The translations under genes were made by a program, and so were the position numbers. Positions 8,925 through 16,008 of a DNA stretch of 64,000 nucleotides are shown one piece after another (the first letter of the stretch is position 1; every line of letters starts with the position of its first letter). Origin of the DNA: an uncultured Oscillospiraceae bacterium (lineage in GTDB: Bacteria > Bacillota > Clostridia > Oscillospirales > Oscillospiraceae); assembly GCA_947624385.1 (NCBI GenBank), contig CANQJZ010000004.1:1-64000 (forward strand), written 5' to 3'. A model generated the notes under the pieces. It did no database searches and was not told the origin of the DNA. It saw only the letters and a list, made by a program, of their open reading frames with translations.

Positions 8925-10121
8925 ATGACAAAATACGCGATACTGGGTTTTGGCGTCGTGGGCACAGGCGTGGCGGAGGTCATGGCCGGCCAGCGGGAAA
9001 AGCTGGCCGCCGCGGCGGGCGAGGACATGGAGCTGGGCTATATCCTGGTGCGCCGGGACATGCCGGACAGTCCCTGGAAGGACAAGATGGTGAAGGACTT
9101 CGCCGTCATCGAAAACGACCCGGACGTGTCCGTGGTGGCGGAGGTCATCGGCGGCGTGGGGCCGGCCTATGAATATTCCCGCAGGGCGATACTGGCGGGC
9201 AAGAGCGTGGTCAGCTCCAACAAGGAGCTGGTGGCCACCCACGGCCTGGAGCTGGCAAAGCTGGCGAAAGAGCACGGCGTGAGCTATCTTTTCGAGGCCA
9301 GCGTGGGCGGGGGCATTCCCCTGCTGCGGCCTCTGAGCCGGTGCCTGGCGGCCAACCGGATAGACGAGGTGTACGGCATTTTGAACGGCACGACGAACTA
9401 TATCCTGACGGCTATGGACGCGCAGGGCCAGGACTTTGCCGACGCGCTCAAAAAGGCTCAGGAGCTGGGCTACGCCGAGGCGGACCCCACCGCCGACGTG
9501 GAGGGCATCGACGCCTGCCGCAAGACGGCCATTTTGGCGGACATGTCCTTTGGCTGCAATCTGGACCCGGCGGATATCCCCACCACCGGCATCACGTCGG
9601 TAGCGGCGGCGGATCTGGAACTGGCCCGGAGTTTGGGCTATACGGTGAAGCTGCTGGGGCGGGCCATGCGCACGGAAAACGGCTGCCGGGCCTTCGTCCA
9701 GCCCCATCTGGTGCCCTTAAGCCACACCCTGGCGTCGGTGAACGGGGTGATGAACGCCTGCGCCATAAAAGGCAGCGCCGTGGGCGAGGTCATTTTGTGC
9801 GGCCCCGGCGCGGGGCGCTATCCCACGGCCAGCGCCGTGGCGGCGGACATCGCCGACGCGGTACGGCACCGGGCCGCGCCCGTAGTCCCGGACCTGGGCC
9901 AACCCCGCGGAACGCTGGCCCCGGAGGAGGAGCTGGCCTCCCCCTGGTACGTGCGGGTCAGCGCCAGGCCGGACCAGGTGAAGGCGGCGTTCCCGGAGGC
10001 GGCGCCGGTGTACGGCACCACCATGGAGTGCGCCTTTATCACCGAGAGTATGGCGAGGCCCGCGCTTATGGGGCGCCTCGCGGCGCTGGAGGCAAAGGCC
10101 GTGTGGCGGGTGCTGGCATAG
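8925..10121 (+). CDS. hom: Homoserine dehydrogenase
   Basis: Reduces aspartate semialdehyde to homoserine for threonine and methionine synthesis. It has the N-terminal Rossmann motif GFGVVGTGVAEVM (residues 7-19), the hallmark EVYGILNGTTNYILT, and ADPTADVEGIDACRK near the active site. At 398 residues it is shorter than the usual 420-440 of Gram-positive enzymes. The C-terminal region starts ACT-like (WYVRVSARPDQV) but lacks most of the fold. The intact ACT protein just upstream may supply the regulatory function; that is inference. Aspartate kinase follows after 52 nt. Confidence 0.93.
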   Translation: MTKYAILGFGVVGTGVAEVMAGQREKLAAAAGEDMELGYILVRRDMPDSPWKDKMVKDFAVIENDPDVSVVAEVIGGVGPAYEYSRRAILAGKSVVSSNKELVATHGLELAKLAKEHGVSYLFEASVGGGIPLLRPLSRCLAANRIDEVYGILNGTTNYILTAMDAQGQDFADALKKAQELGYAEADPTADVEGIDACRKTAILADMSFGCNLDPADIPTTGITSVAAADLELARSLGYTVKLLGRAMRTENGCRAFVQPHLVPLSHTLASVNGVMNACAIKGSAVGEVILCGPGAGRYPTASAVAADIADAVRHRAAPVVPDLGQPRGTLAPEEELASPWYVRVSARPDQVKAAFPEAAPVYGTTMECAFITESMARPALMGRLAALEAKAVWRVLA

Positions 10122-10173
10122 AATGGATGGGCCAATGCCCACCTATTGCGAGAACAAGGAGACTTGATATAGA

Positions 10174-11382
10174 ATGCTGATCGTACAAAAATTCGGCGGC
10201 TCCTCCGTGGCCGACGCCGGCCGTATCCGAAACGTGGCGGCCATCATCGCGGAGAGCTATCTGGAGGGCCACGAGATGGTGGTGGTGCTGTCCGCCCAGG
10301 GGGACACCACCGACGATTTACTGGAAAAGGCCGCGGAGCTGAACCAGGCCCCGTCCAAGCGGGAGCTGGACATGCTGCTGGCCACCGGGGAGCAGCAGTC
10401 CATCGCCCTGATGGCGATGGCGCTGGAGGCAATGGGCCTGCCTGTCGTATCCCTGACCGGCTGGCAGGCGGGCGTGCGCACGAATACGGACTACAGCGCC
10501 GCACGTATCAACCGGGTCAACACCGAGCGGCTGCGCCGGGAGCTGGACAAAAAGCGCATCGTGCTGGTGGCGGGGTTCCAAGGCGTGAACAAATTTGACG
10601 ACTACACCACCCTGGGCCGGGGCGGGTCCGACACCACCGCCGTGGCCCTGGCCGCGGCGCTGCACGCCGACAAGTGCCAGATCTTCACGGACGTGCAGGG
10701 CGTGTACACCGCCGACCCCCGCAAGGTGCCGGGGGCCAGGAAACTGGACGAGATCACCTACGACGAGATGCTGGAGCTGGCCAGCATGGGCGCGCAGGTG
10801 CTGATGAACCGCTCCGTACAGCTTGCCAAGCGGTACGGCGTGGAATTGGAGGTGCTCTCCTCGCTGGTGAGAGCGCCCGGTACAAAGGTGAAGGAGGTTT
10901 CCCGCAGCATGGAAGAGATGAAGATCACCGGCATCGCCAAGGACGACAACGTGGCACGGGTAACGGTCATGCAGGTGGCCGACCGGCCCGGCTCCGCTTT
11001 CCGGGTCCTGAACGCGGTGGCAAGGGCGGGCATCAACGTGGACATGATCATCCAGGCCAACGGCCGGGACGGGACCAACGACATGAGCTTCGTGGTGGCC
11101 CAGGCCGACGCCGAGGCCGCCGAAAAGGTCCTGCGCCAGCGTCAGCCGGCCATCGGGTTTGCGGACATCTCCGTGGACAAGGACATCGCCAAGGTCAGCG
11201 TTGTGGGCGCGGGCATGATGAGCTCCGTGGGCATCGCGTCGCTGGTGTTCGAGGCCCTCAACGACGAGCACATCAACATCCAGATGATCAACACCAGCGA
11301 GGTGAAGATCTCCTGCGTCATCGACGCCGCCAGCGCCGACCGGGCCGTCGCGGCCATCCACAGGAAGTTCTTTGAGACGTGA
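10174..11382 (+). CDS. lysC: Aspartate kinase
   Basis: Phosphorylates aspartate, the first step to lysine, threonine and methionine. The kinase domain has KFGGSSVAD at residues 5-13 and the GRGGSDTTAVALA motif near residue 150. Two ACT domains (about residues 260-400) are expected to bind the feedback inhibitor; MITGIAKDDNVARVT-like and VSVVGAGMMSSVGIA mark their starts. At 402 residues it is full-length and monofunctional. It follows hom in one operon and is closed by a strong terminator. Confidence 0.95.
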   Translation: MLIVQKFGGSSVADAGRIRNVAAIIAESYLEGHEMVVVLSAQGDTTDDLLEKAAELNQAPSKRELDMLLATGEQQSIALMAMALEAMGLPVVSLTGWQAGVRTNTDYSAARINRVNTERLRRELDKKRIVLVAGFQGVNKFDDYTTLGRGGSDTTAVALAAALHADKCQIFTDVQGVYTADPRKVPGARKLDEITYDEMLELASMGAQVLMNRSVQLAKRYGVELEVLSSLVRAPGTKVKEVSRSMEEMKITGIAKDDNVARVTVMQVADRPGSAFRVLNAVARAGINVDMIIQANGRDGTNDMSFVVAQADAEAAEKVLRQRQPAIGFADISVDKDIAKVSVVGAGMMSSVGIASLVFEALNDEHINIQMINTSEVKISCVIDAASADRAVAAIHRKFFET

Positions 11383-11398
11383 AAAAAGGACAACATAT

Positions 11399-11438
11399 GG
11401 CCCGCTCGTCACAGACGAGCGGGCCTTCCTTGTTTCTT
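11399..11438 (+). terminator. Terminator after aspartate kinase
   Basis: GGCCCGCTCGTC-ACA-GACGAGCGGGCC is a perfect 12-bp stem followed by TTCCTTGTTTCTT. Confidence 0.9.
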
Positions 11439-11560
11439 GGCCCCCCTGTGCAAGGGGGGCTGTCAGCGCTCCGCGCTGACTGGAGGGTTGTCAGTTATCG
11501 AACGTTACAACCCTTCCGTCGCGGCTGACGCCGCGCCACCTCCCCTTACACAGGGGAGGC
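11439..11560. repeat. Interspersed repeat, family A, copy 1
   Basis: About 122 bp. The order is a GCCCCCC..GGGGGGC hairpin, a GTCAGCGC..GCGCTGAC hairpin, GGAGGGTTGT, a short centre, ACAACCCTTCC, a GGCTGACGCC hairpin, then CCTCCCC..GGGGAGG. The whole is an imperfect palindrome. Related copies lie at 19690 and 24564. It carries no coding potential. Confidence 0.85.
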
Positions 11561-11582
11561 TTTCAAAGCGGAAATGCGTGTG

Positions 11583-11828
11583 TCAGGACAGCTTCACCGC
11601 CCGCGCGCCGGAGATCTTCATCCGCACGCCGTTGGCGGCCAGGGCGCTTTCCAACCAGCGGCCGATCTGGTCGCTGTGAGAGTTGACATAATTCACCGCC
11701 ATGTCCTCCTTGGCGCTGTCGGGCATCGCCCGCACGGCCATCACCATCGTGGGCGGCAAATGGCCCGCCATCGCTTCCAGCACGGAGGCGTAGTCCACCT
11801 CGCGCACCTGCAGGCGTAATTCTACCAT
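11583..11828 (-). CDS. Small protein of unknown function
   Basis: An 81-residue soluble protein not recognised as a known family. The start at 11828 follows AAGGGGGAAC. It is rich in charged residues, has one cluster of methionines (PPTMVMAVRAM), and shows no signal peptide or membrane segment. It is divergent from the MarR regulator at 11943 across a 114-nt shared promoter region, so it is a plausible target of that regulator. Confidence 0.6.
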   Translation of the reverse strand: MVELRLQVREVDYASVLEAMAGHLPPTMVMAVRAMPDSAKEDMAVNYVNSHSDQIGRWLESALAANGVRMKISGARAVKLS

Positions 11829-11883
11829 GGTCTGTTCCCCCTTGTTTTTTGCTTGTGATACAGTATAGCATATGGATTCGGCA

Positions 11884-11912
11884 TTGACAAACCCGGTGCA
11901 TATGGGATAAAC
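11884..11912 (+). promoter_or_regulatory. Promoter of the MarR-type regulator
   Basis: TTGACA (11884-11889), 17-nt spacer, ATAAAC (11907-11912), 30 nt before the start. A TATAGC/TATGGAT region just upstream may serve the divergent small gene. Confidence 0.6.
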
Positions 11913-11942
11913 TGGTAAAAACACAGAAAGCGAGGACGGACC

Positions 11943-12371
11943 ATGCTCTACCAGAAGCTGAAGACCCTCTACGAAAAGGCCCGGCTGCAGCACTACCGTG
12001 ACCTGTTCCGGCGGGTGAAGGAGCGGGACGGCTCCCTGAGCGCCACGGAGGCGTTCGCGGCGGACGTGATCTATCTGCTTGGCTCCCCCACCGTCAGCGC
12101 CTTTGCCGACACGCTGGGCATCTCCCAGCCCAACGCCACGTATAAGATCAACAATCTTGTCTCCAAGGGTTACGCCGTCCGGGGCGGGTCCGACGCAGAC
12201 AGGCGGGAGTGCCGGGTGTCCGTGGGAGAGCGGTTCTTCTCCTATTACAACACCGACTATCCCTTCATCGCCGGCAGCGTGAAGAAGCTGCAGGAGGATT
12301 ACACCCCGGAGCAGCTGGCCCTGCTGGAAAAGATGCTGGACGACATGATCGGCTACATGTGCGCGGAATAA
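11943..12371 (+). CDS. MarR family transcriptional regulator
   Basis: A 142-residue winged-helix regulator. The recognition helix is in SAFADTLGISQPNATYKINN (about residues 51-70). The wing VSKGYAVRGGSDADRRECRV contains the D-x-R-x3-V pattern of the family, and helical dimerisation segments lie at both ends. The ligand is unknown. The divergent small protein at 11583 shares its promoter region and is the likeliest target. The gene ends before a hairpin copy at 12386. Confidence 0.88.
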   Translation: MLYQKLKTLYEKARLQHYRDLFRRVKERDGSLSATEAFAADVIYLLGSPTVSAFADTLGISQPNATYKINNLVSKGYAVRGGSDADRRECRVSVGERFFSYYNTDYPFIAGSVKKLQEDYTPEQLALLEKMLDDMIGYMCAE

Positions 12372-12385
12372 GACGAAAACAGCAA

Positions 12386-12414
12386 AGCGCCCGCCTGAGC
12401 ATCAGGCGGGCGTT
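12386..12414 (+). terminator. Hairpin after marR; copy 1 of a duplicated 29-bp sequence
   Basis: AGCGCCCGCCTGA-GCA-TCAGGCGGGCG folds into a strong stem. The identical 29 bp recur at 12617-12645, on the other side of a family B element. No long T-run follows. Confidence 0.7.
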
Positions 12415-12420
12415 CAGACT

Positions 12421-12580
12421 GTCGAAGAATTAGAAAATGTGCGTAAAGCAAGGGGGAGCTCGAGGGGGACGGGAGTCCCGCCTCGAATGGGATAAATAGC
12501 CGCCATGCGCACGCTTTGCGGGCGCGTGGGCCGCGACGCGGCGTTTTTTGCGGCGGCTCGCCGCCGGGAAAAACACGGCG
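12421..12580 (+). repeat. Interspersed repeat, family B, internally deleted copy
   Basis: Begins GTCGAAGAATTAGAAAATGT, contains AAGGGGGAGCTCGAGGGGG and GCCTCGAATGGGATAAATAG, and ends AAAAACACGGCG. It is the reverse complement of the element at 25717-25981 at both ends but lacks about 105 bp of its middle. No coding potential is seen. Confidence 0.8.
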
Positions 12581-12584
12581 TTTT

Positions 12585-12616
12585 CAGGCCGTCAAAAAAC
12601 CTTTTTTGACGGCCTG
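12585..12616. terminator. Perfect 15-bp hairpin beside the family B copy
   Basis: CAGGCCGTCAAAAAA-CC-TTTTTTGACGGCCTG has T-runs inside both arms. It could act as a bidirectional terminator or belong to the mobile repeat. Confidence 0.6.
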
Positions 12617-12645
12617 AGCGCCCGCCTGAGCATCAGGCGGGCGTT
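12617..12645 (-). terminator. Hairpin after glycerate kinase; copy 2 of the duplicated 29-bp sequence
   Basis: Identical to 12386-12414. It lies seven nt beyond the glycerate kinase stop on the minus strand. The T-run of the adjoining 12585-12616 hairpin could complete termination. Confidence 0.65.
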
Positions 12646-12651
12646 GACTGT

Positions 12652-13890
12652 TTATTGTCTCCGCAGCAGGGCCACGGCTACGTCGTTGACGTTGGCGCCG
12701 GTGGGGCCGGTGACGATGAGACCGTCCGCCGCCTGGAGGGCGTGGTAGGCGTCGTTTTCCCGCAAGGCGGCGGCCACGTCCAGTCCGGCGGCGTGCAGGG
12801 CGTCCACGGTGTCGGCGTCCACATAGCCGCCGGCGGCGTCGGTGGGGCCGTCGGTTCCGTCGCTGCCCACGGAGAACACCGCCGCGCCGGCCAGTCCCGC
12901 GATGCCGGGCGCCGCCGCCAGGGCCAGCTCCTGATTCCGCCCGCCCAGGCCCCGGCCGGTCACATGCACCACCGTCTCGCCCCCGGCGATGAACGCCAGA
13001 TTTTTTCCGCTGTCGGCATGACTGCACAGGGTATCGGCCAGACAGCGGCCCGCCTCCCGGGCTTCGCAGCGCAGTTCATCCGTCAGGACCACGGGTTCAT
13101 AGCCCAGAGCGCGGCACTCCGCCGCCGCGGCGGCGCAAAGCTGCCGCACGGAGCCGGTCACCACGGTCCGGGCGTTGTCAAGCGTCTTGGGCGTCTCCAC
13201 GTCCAGCAGCGCCCGCGCCCTGTCCGACAGGCGCAGGGCATATTTTTCCGCCACGGCTCTTGCCTCGTCGCAGGTGGAGCTGTCCGCGCAGGCGGGGCCG
13301 CTGGCGATGGCGTCCGGCCTGTCGCCCAGCACGTCGCTGAGGGCCACGGTAAACACCCGCGCCGGGGCGCAGGCCAGGGCGAACCGGCCGCCCTTCACGG
13401 CGCTGAGCCGCTTGCGGACCGTGTTTATCTCCACGATATCCGCGCCGCCGACAAGAAGCCGGTCCGTGACGTCCCGCAGCTCGTCGGCCGGTATCAGCGG
13501 CTTTTCAAAAAGCGCGCTGCCGCCGCCGGACAGCAAAAAAAGGACCCTGTCCCGCGCCGTCAGGTCCGACACCAGCGCCAGGGCCTTTTCCGTGGCGGCA
13601 AAGCCGTTTTCGTCCGGTATCGGATGGCCCGCCTCGCAGCACGCAAGGCCGGGGACAGGGCCCATGCCGTGGCCGTATTTTGTGATAACGATGCCGCCGT
13701 CCACGGCCCCCAGGGCGTCTACAGCGGCCTTCGCCATCCGCCACGCGGCCTTGCCGACGGCCACCAGTATGACCTTGCCGCCGCTTGGCGCAAAGTCCTC
13801 CAGCGCCCGGCGCACCGCCCGTTCCGGCAGCACGGCCCGGATAGCGCCCCGGACGATCCGGTCGGCGTCCGCCCGCAGAGCCTGGTCCAT
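12652..13890 (-). CDS. Glycerate 2-kinase of the MOFRL type
   Basis: Phosphorylates D-glycerate to 2-phosphoglycerate. It is 412 residues, typical of the DUF4147/MOFRL family. Residues 1-240 include VAVGKAAWRMAKAA and LLSGGGSALFEKP. The C-terminal MOFRL domain has GGETVVHVTGRGLGGRNQE and the closing SVGSDGTDGPTDAAGG and GPTGANVND. It lies one nt downstream of a 2-hydroxyacid dehydrogenase, which could supply glycerate from hydroxypyruvate. Last gene of the rpe operon. Confidence 0.9.
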   Translation of the reverse strand: MDQALRADADRIVRGAIRAVLPERAVRRALEDFAPSGGKVILVAVGKAAWRMAKAAVDALGAVDGGIVITKYGHGMGPVPGLACCEAGHPIPDENGFAATEKALALVSDLTARDRVLFLLSGGGSALFEKPLIPADELRDVTDRLLVGGADIVEINTVRKRLSAVKGGRFALACAPARVFTVALSDVLGDRPDAIASGPACADSSTCDEARAVAEKYALRLSDRARALLDVETPKTLDNARTVVTGSVRQLCAAAAAECRALGYEPVVLTDELRCEAREAGRCLADTLCSHADSGKNLAFIAGGETVVHVTGRGLGGRNQELALAAAPGIAGLAGAAVFSVGSDGTDGPTDAAGGYVDADTVDALHAAGLDVAAALRENDAYHALQAADGLIVTGPTGANVNDVAVALLRRQ

Positions 13891-13891
13891 C

Positions 13892-14851
13892 TCAGCCGTT
13901 GACCACGTGCATCGGCGACCCGGCCAGGAACGCCTTCACGTTCTCCACCGTGGCGTCCATGATGCGCTGGCGGCTCTCTTTCGCGCCCCAGGACATGTGG
14001 GGCGTGATGATGCAGTTTTTCGCCGTGAGCAGCGGGCTGTCCGCCCGGATGGGCTCTTCGGACACCACGTCCAGCCCGGCGGCGGCCACCTTGCCGCTGT
14101 TGAGCGCGTCCGCCAGGTCCTGGTCCACGATCATCTGGCCCCGGCTGTTGTTGATGATGATCACGCCGTCCTTCATTTTGGCGATATTTTCCTTATTGAT
14201 GATGCCGGTGTTGAACGGTGCCAGGGGCATTTGCAGCCCCAGCACGTCGGACCGGGCGAAAAGCCCGTCCAGGTCCACAAACTCCACGCCCAGGGCCTCG
14301 GCCTCGGGCCGCCGGCTCCTGGCGTGGGCGATGACATGCATGCCCAGGGCGCTGGCGATGGCGGCGGTGTGTGTGCCGATATTGCCGCAGCCCAGAAGGC
14401 CGTAGGTCTTCCCCGCCAGCTCGATCAGCGGATAGTCCCAATAGCACCAGTCCTGGCAGGCGGTCCATTTGCCGGCGTGTACCGTGTCGCTGTGGTGGCC
14501 GATGTGGTGGCAGATCTCCAGCAGCAGGGCTATGGCGAACTGGCTCACGGCCCGTGCGCCGTAATCCGGCACGTTGGACACGGGGATACCCTTTTCCCGG
14601 GCGTATGCCACGTCCACCACGTTGTACCCCGTGGCCAGCACCGCGATGAATTTAAGGCCCGGGCACGCGTCCAGCGTGGCTTTGGATATGGGCGTCTTGT
14701 TGGTGACGGCGATCTCCGCGTCGCCGATGCGCGAGGCGATCAGGGCCTCGTCGGTCCGGTCGTACACCGTCAGGTCCCCCAGCGCCGCCAGAGGCTCCCA
14801 GCGCAGGTCGCCGGGGTTTTCCGTATAGCCGTCCAGCACCACGATCTTCAT
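13892..14851 (-). CDS. D-2-hydroxyacid dehydrogenase, probably hydroxypyruvate reductase
   Basis: A 319-residue NAD(P)-dependent enzyme. The nucleotide-binding motif is LLGCGNIGTHTAAIA near residue 150. The catalytic set is visible as Arg in NNSRGQMIV, Glu in SEEPIRADSPLL and His in ITPHMSWGA. The start at 14851 follows AAGGAG; an ATG 19 codons upstream lies inside the rpe end without a site. The neighbouring glycerate kinase makes hydroxypyruvate/glycerate the most likely substrate pair, though the family also reduces other 2-oxoacids. Confidence 0.85.
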   Translation of the reverse strand: MKIVVLDGYTENPGDLRWEPLAALGDLTVYDRTDEALIASRIGDAEIAVTNKTPISKATLDACPGLKFIAVLATGYNVVDVAYAREKGIPVSNVPDYGARAVSQFAIALLLEICHHIGHHSDTVHAGKWTACQDWCYWDYPLIELAGKTYGLLGCGNIGTHTAAIASALGMHVIAHARSRRPEAEALGVEFVDLDGLFARSDVLGLQMPLAPFNTGIINKENIAKMKDGVIIINNSRGQMIVDQDLADALNSGKVAAAGLDVVSEEPIRADSPLLTAKNCIITPHMSWGAKESRQRIMDATVENVKAFLAGSPMHVVNG

Positions 14852-14861
14852 AGCAAACTCC

Positions 14862-15527
14862 TTATGCCTCGCCGCGCAGCTGGCGGATGATGGCCGCGTA
14901 ATCTTCATGGCCGAATATGGCCGAGCCGGCCACCAGCACGTTGGCCCCCGCCCCGATGGCGATGGGGGCGGTGTCCGGCTTTATGCCGCCGTCCACCTCC
15001 ACGTCGCAGGCGGGGTTGACCGCGTCCAGCCGGGCGCGGATGGCGCGTATTTTGTCCATCTGGTCCAGCATGAACGGCTGGGCCCCAAAGCCGGGCTCCA
15101 CCGTCATCACCAGCACCATGTCCAGCTCCGCCAGCCAGCTTTCCAACGCCACGGCCGGCGTGGCCGGTTTTAAGGACAGGCCGGTCCGCATCCCCAGCTG
15201 CCGCGCACTTTCCAGGGCGGCGGAGATATTGTCCGGGTTATCGGCCTCCACGTGGATGGTCAGGCTGCTGGCCCCCGCCTTGGCGAAAGGCTCCACAAAA
15301 TCGCCCGGCTCCACGATCATCAGGTGTACGTCCAGAAACACGTCCGGGAACGCCCGGCGTATGCTCTCCACCAGCGGCACGCCCATGGAGATGTTGGGCA
15401 CGAACTGGCCGTCCATCACGTCCACATGGATATAGGACGCGCCGGCCCGCAGCACGCTCTTGATCTCCTCCCCCAGGCGCGTGAAGTCCGCCGCCAGGAT
15501 GGAGGGCGCGATCTTTATCTCTTTCAT
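14862..15527 (-). CDS. rpe: Ribulose-phosphate 3-epimerase
   Basis: Interconverts ribulose 5-phosphate and xylulose 5-phosphate in the pentose phosphate pathway. A 221-residue TIM barrel with PSILAADF at the first strand (catalytic Ser and Asp), HVDVMDGQFVPNISMG, the HLMI metal-binding His, VEPGFGAQPF and the phosphate-binding VDGGIKPD. The ATG at 15527 is preferred because GGGGGTGAG fits as its ribosome site; a GTG at 15536 overlaps that site. First gene of the operon with the hydroxyacid dehydrogenase and glycerate kinase. Confidence 0.95.
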   Translation of the reverse strand: MKEIKIAPSILAADFTRLGEEIKSVLRAGASYIHVDVMDGQFVPNISMGVPLVESIRRAFPDVFLDVHLMIVEPGDFVEPFAKAGASSLTIHVEADNPDNISAALESARQLGMRTGLSLKPATPAVALESWLAELDMVLVMTVEPGFGAQPFMLDQMDKIRAIRARLDAVNPACDVEVDGGIKPDTAPIAIGAGANVLVAGSAIFGHEDYAAIIRQLRGEA

Positions 15528-15549
15528 GCCGCTCACCCCCGTAATAATT

Positions 15550-15579
15550 ATTGTAACTTTATTATACCCACTGTGTCAA
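15550..15579 (-). promoter_or_regulatory. Promoter of the rpe operon
   Basis: On the minus strand TTGACA (15579-15574), 18-nt spacer, TACAAT (15555-15550), 22 nt before the rpe start. Confidence 0.6.
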
Positions 15580-15599
15580 CCTGAAAATAGTGTACAAAG

Positions 15600-15835
15600 G
15601 TGTCCCCGGCTTACGCCGTGAAATCAAATTGCCGCCCGTTGGGCGGCAACCTTGTTGTTCGGGGTCCCCACGCGGCACGCTTACCGCGTGGGGAGAAGGC
15701 GACGTACAAAGCCGGCCGCCTTTCGACGACCGGCTCTGCAACAAAGAAGAGAGGAGTGAAAAATGAAAAGTGTCACGCGTTCGATGCTCTGCTCCGCGGG
15801 GCCTCGGCTTGGCCTCTTGGAACCCTGTGAGCATA
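15600..15835. repeat. Hairpin-rich mosaic with a family B solo hairpin
   Basis: No gene is seen. It holds TTGCCGCCC-GTTG-GGCGGCAA and the family hairpin CCCCACGCGG..CCGCGTGGGG at 15661-15697, shared with 24601-24640 and, inverted, 25831-25868. The remainder resembles no other part of the window. It lies between the divergent rpe and GH13 promoters. Confidence 0.6.
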
Positions 15836-15919
15836 TACTACAACATCCAGACCCGGCAATGGTGAATAAATTCCCAACGATTTGTAAATAAACGATGAAT
15901 AAAGCTTTAAGGATGGCGA

Positions 15920-15949
15920 TTGACACCGTTCCGCCCTTTACTGTATAAT
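15920..15949 (+). promoter_or_regulatory. Promoter of the GH13 gene
   Basis: TTGACA (15920-15925), 18-nt spacer, consensus TATAAT (15944-15949), 60 nt before the start. Confidence 0.75.
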
Positions 15950-16008
15950 AGCACGGTCTGTTGAACTTAATTGCTGCATTGCTGCTGACGAGAGGAACAC
16001 ACTGTCCC

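Noticed and set aside
11439..11560. Simple terminator rather than a mobile repeat
   Set aside because: The aspartate kinase terminator already lies directly upstream, and the 122-bp arrangement recurs at unrelated loci with paired changes.
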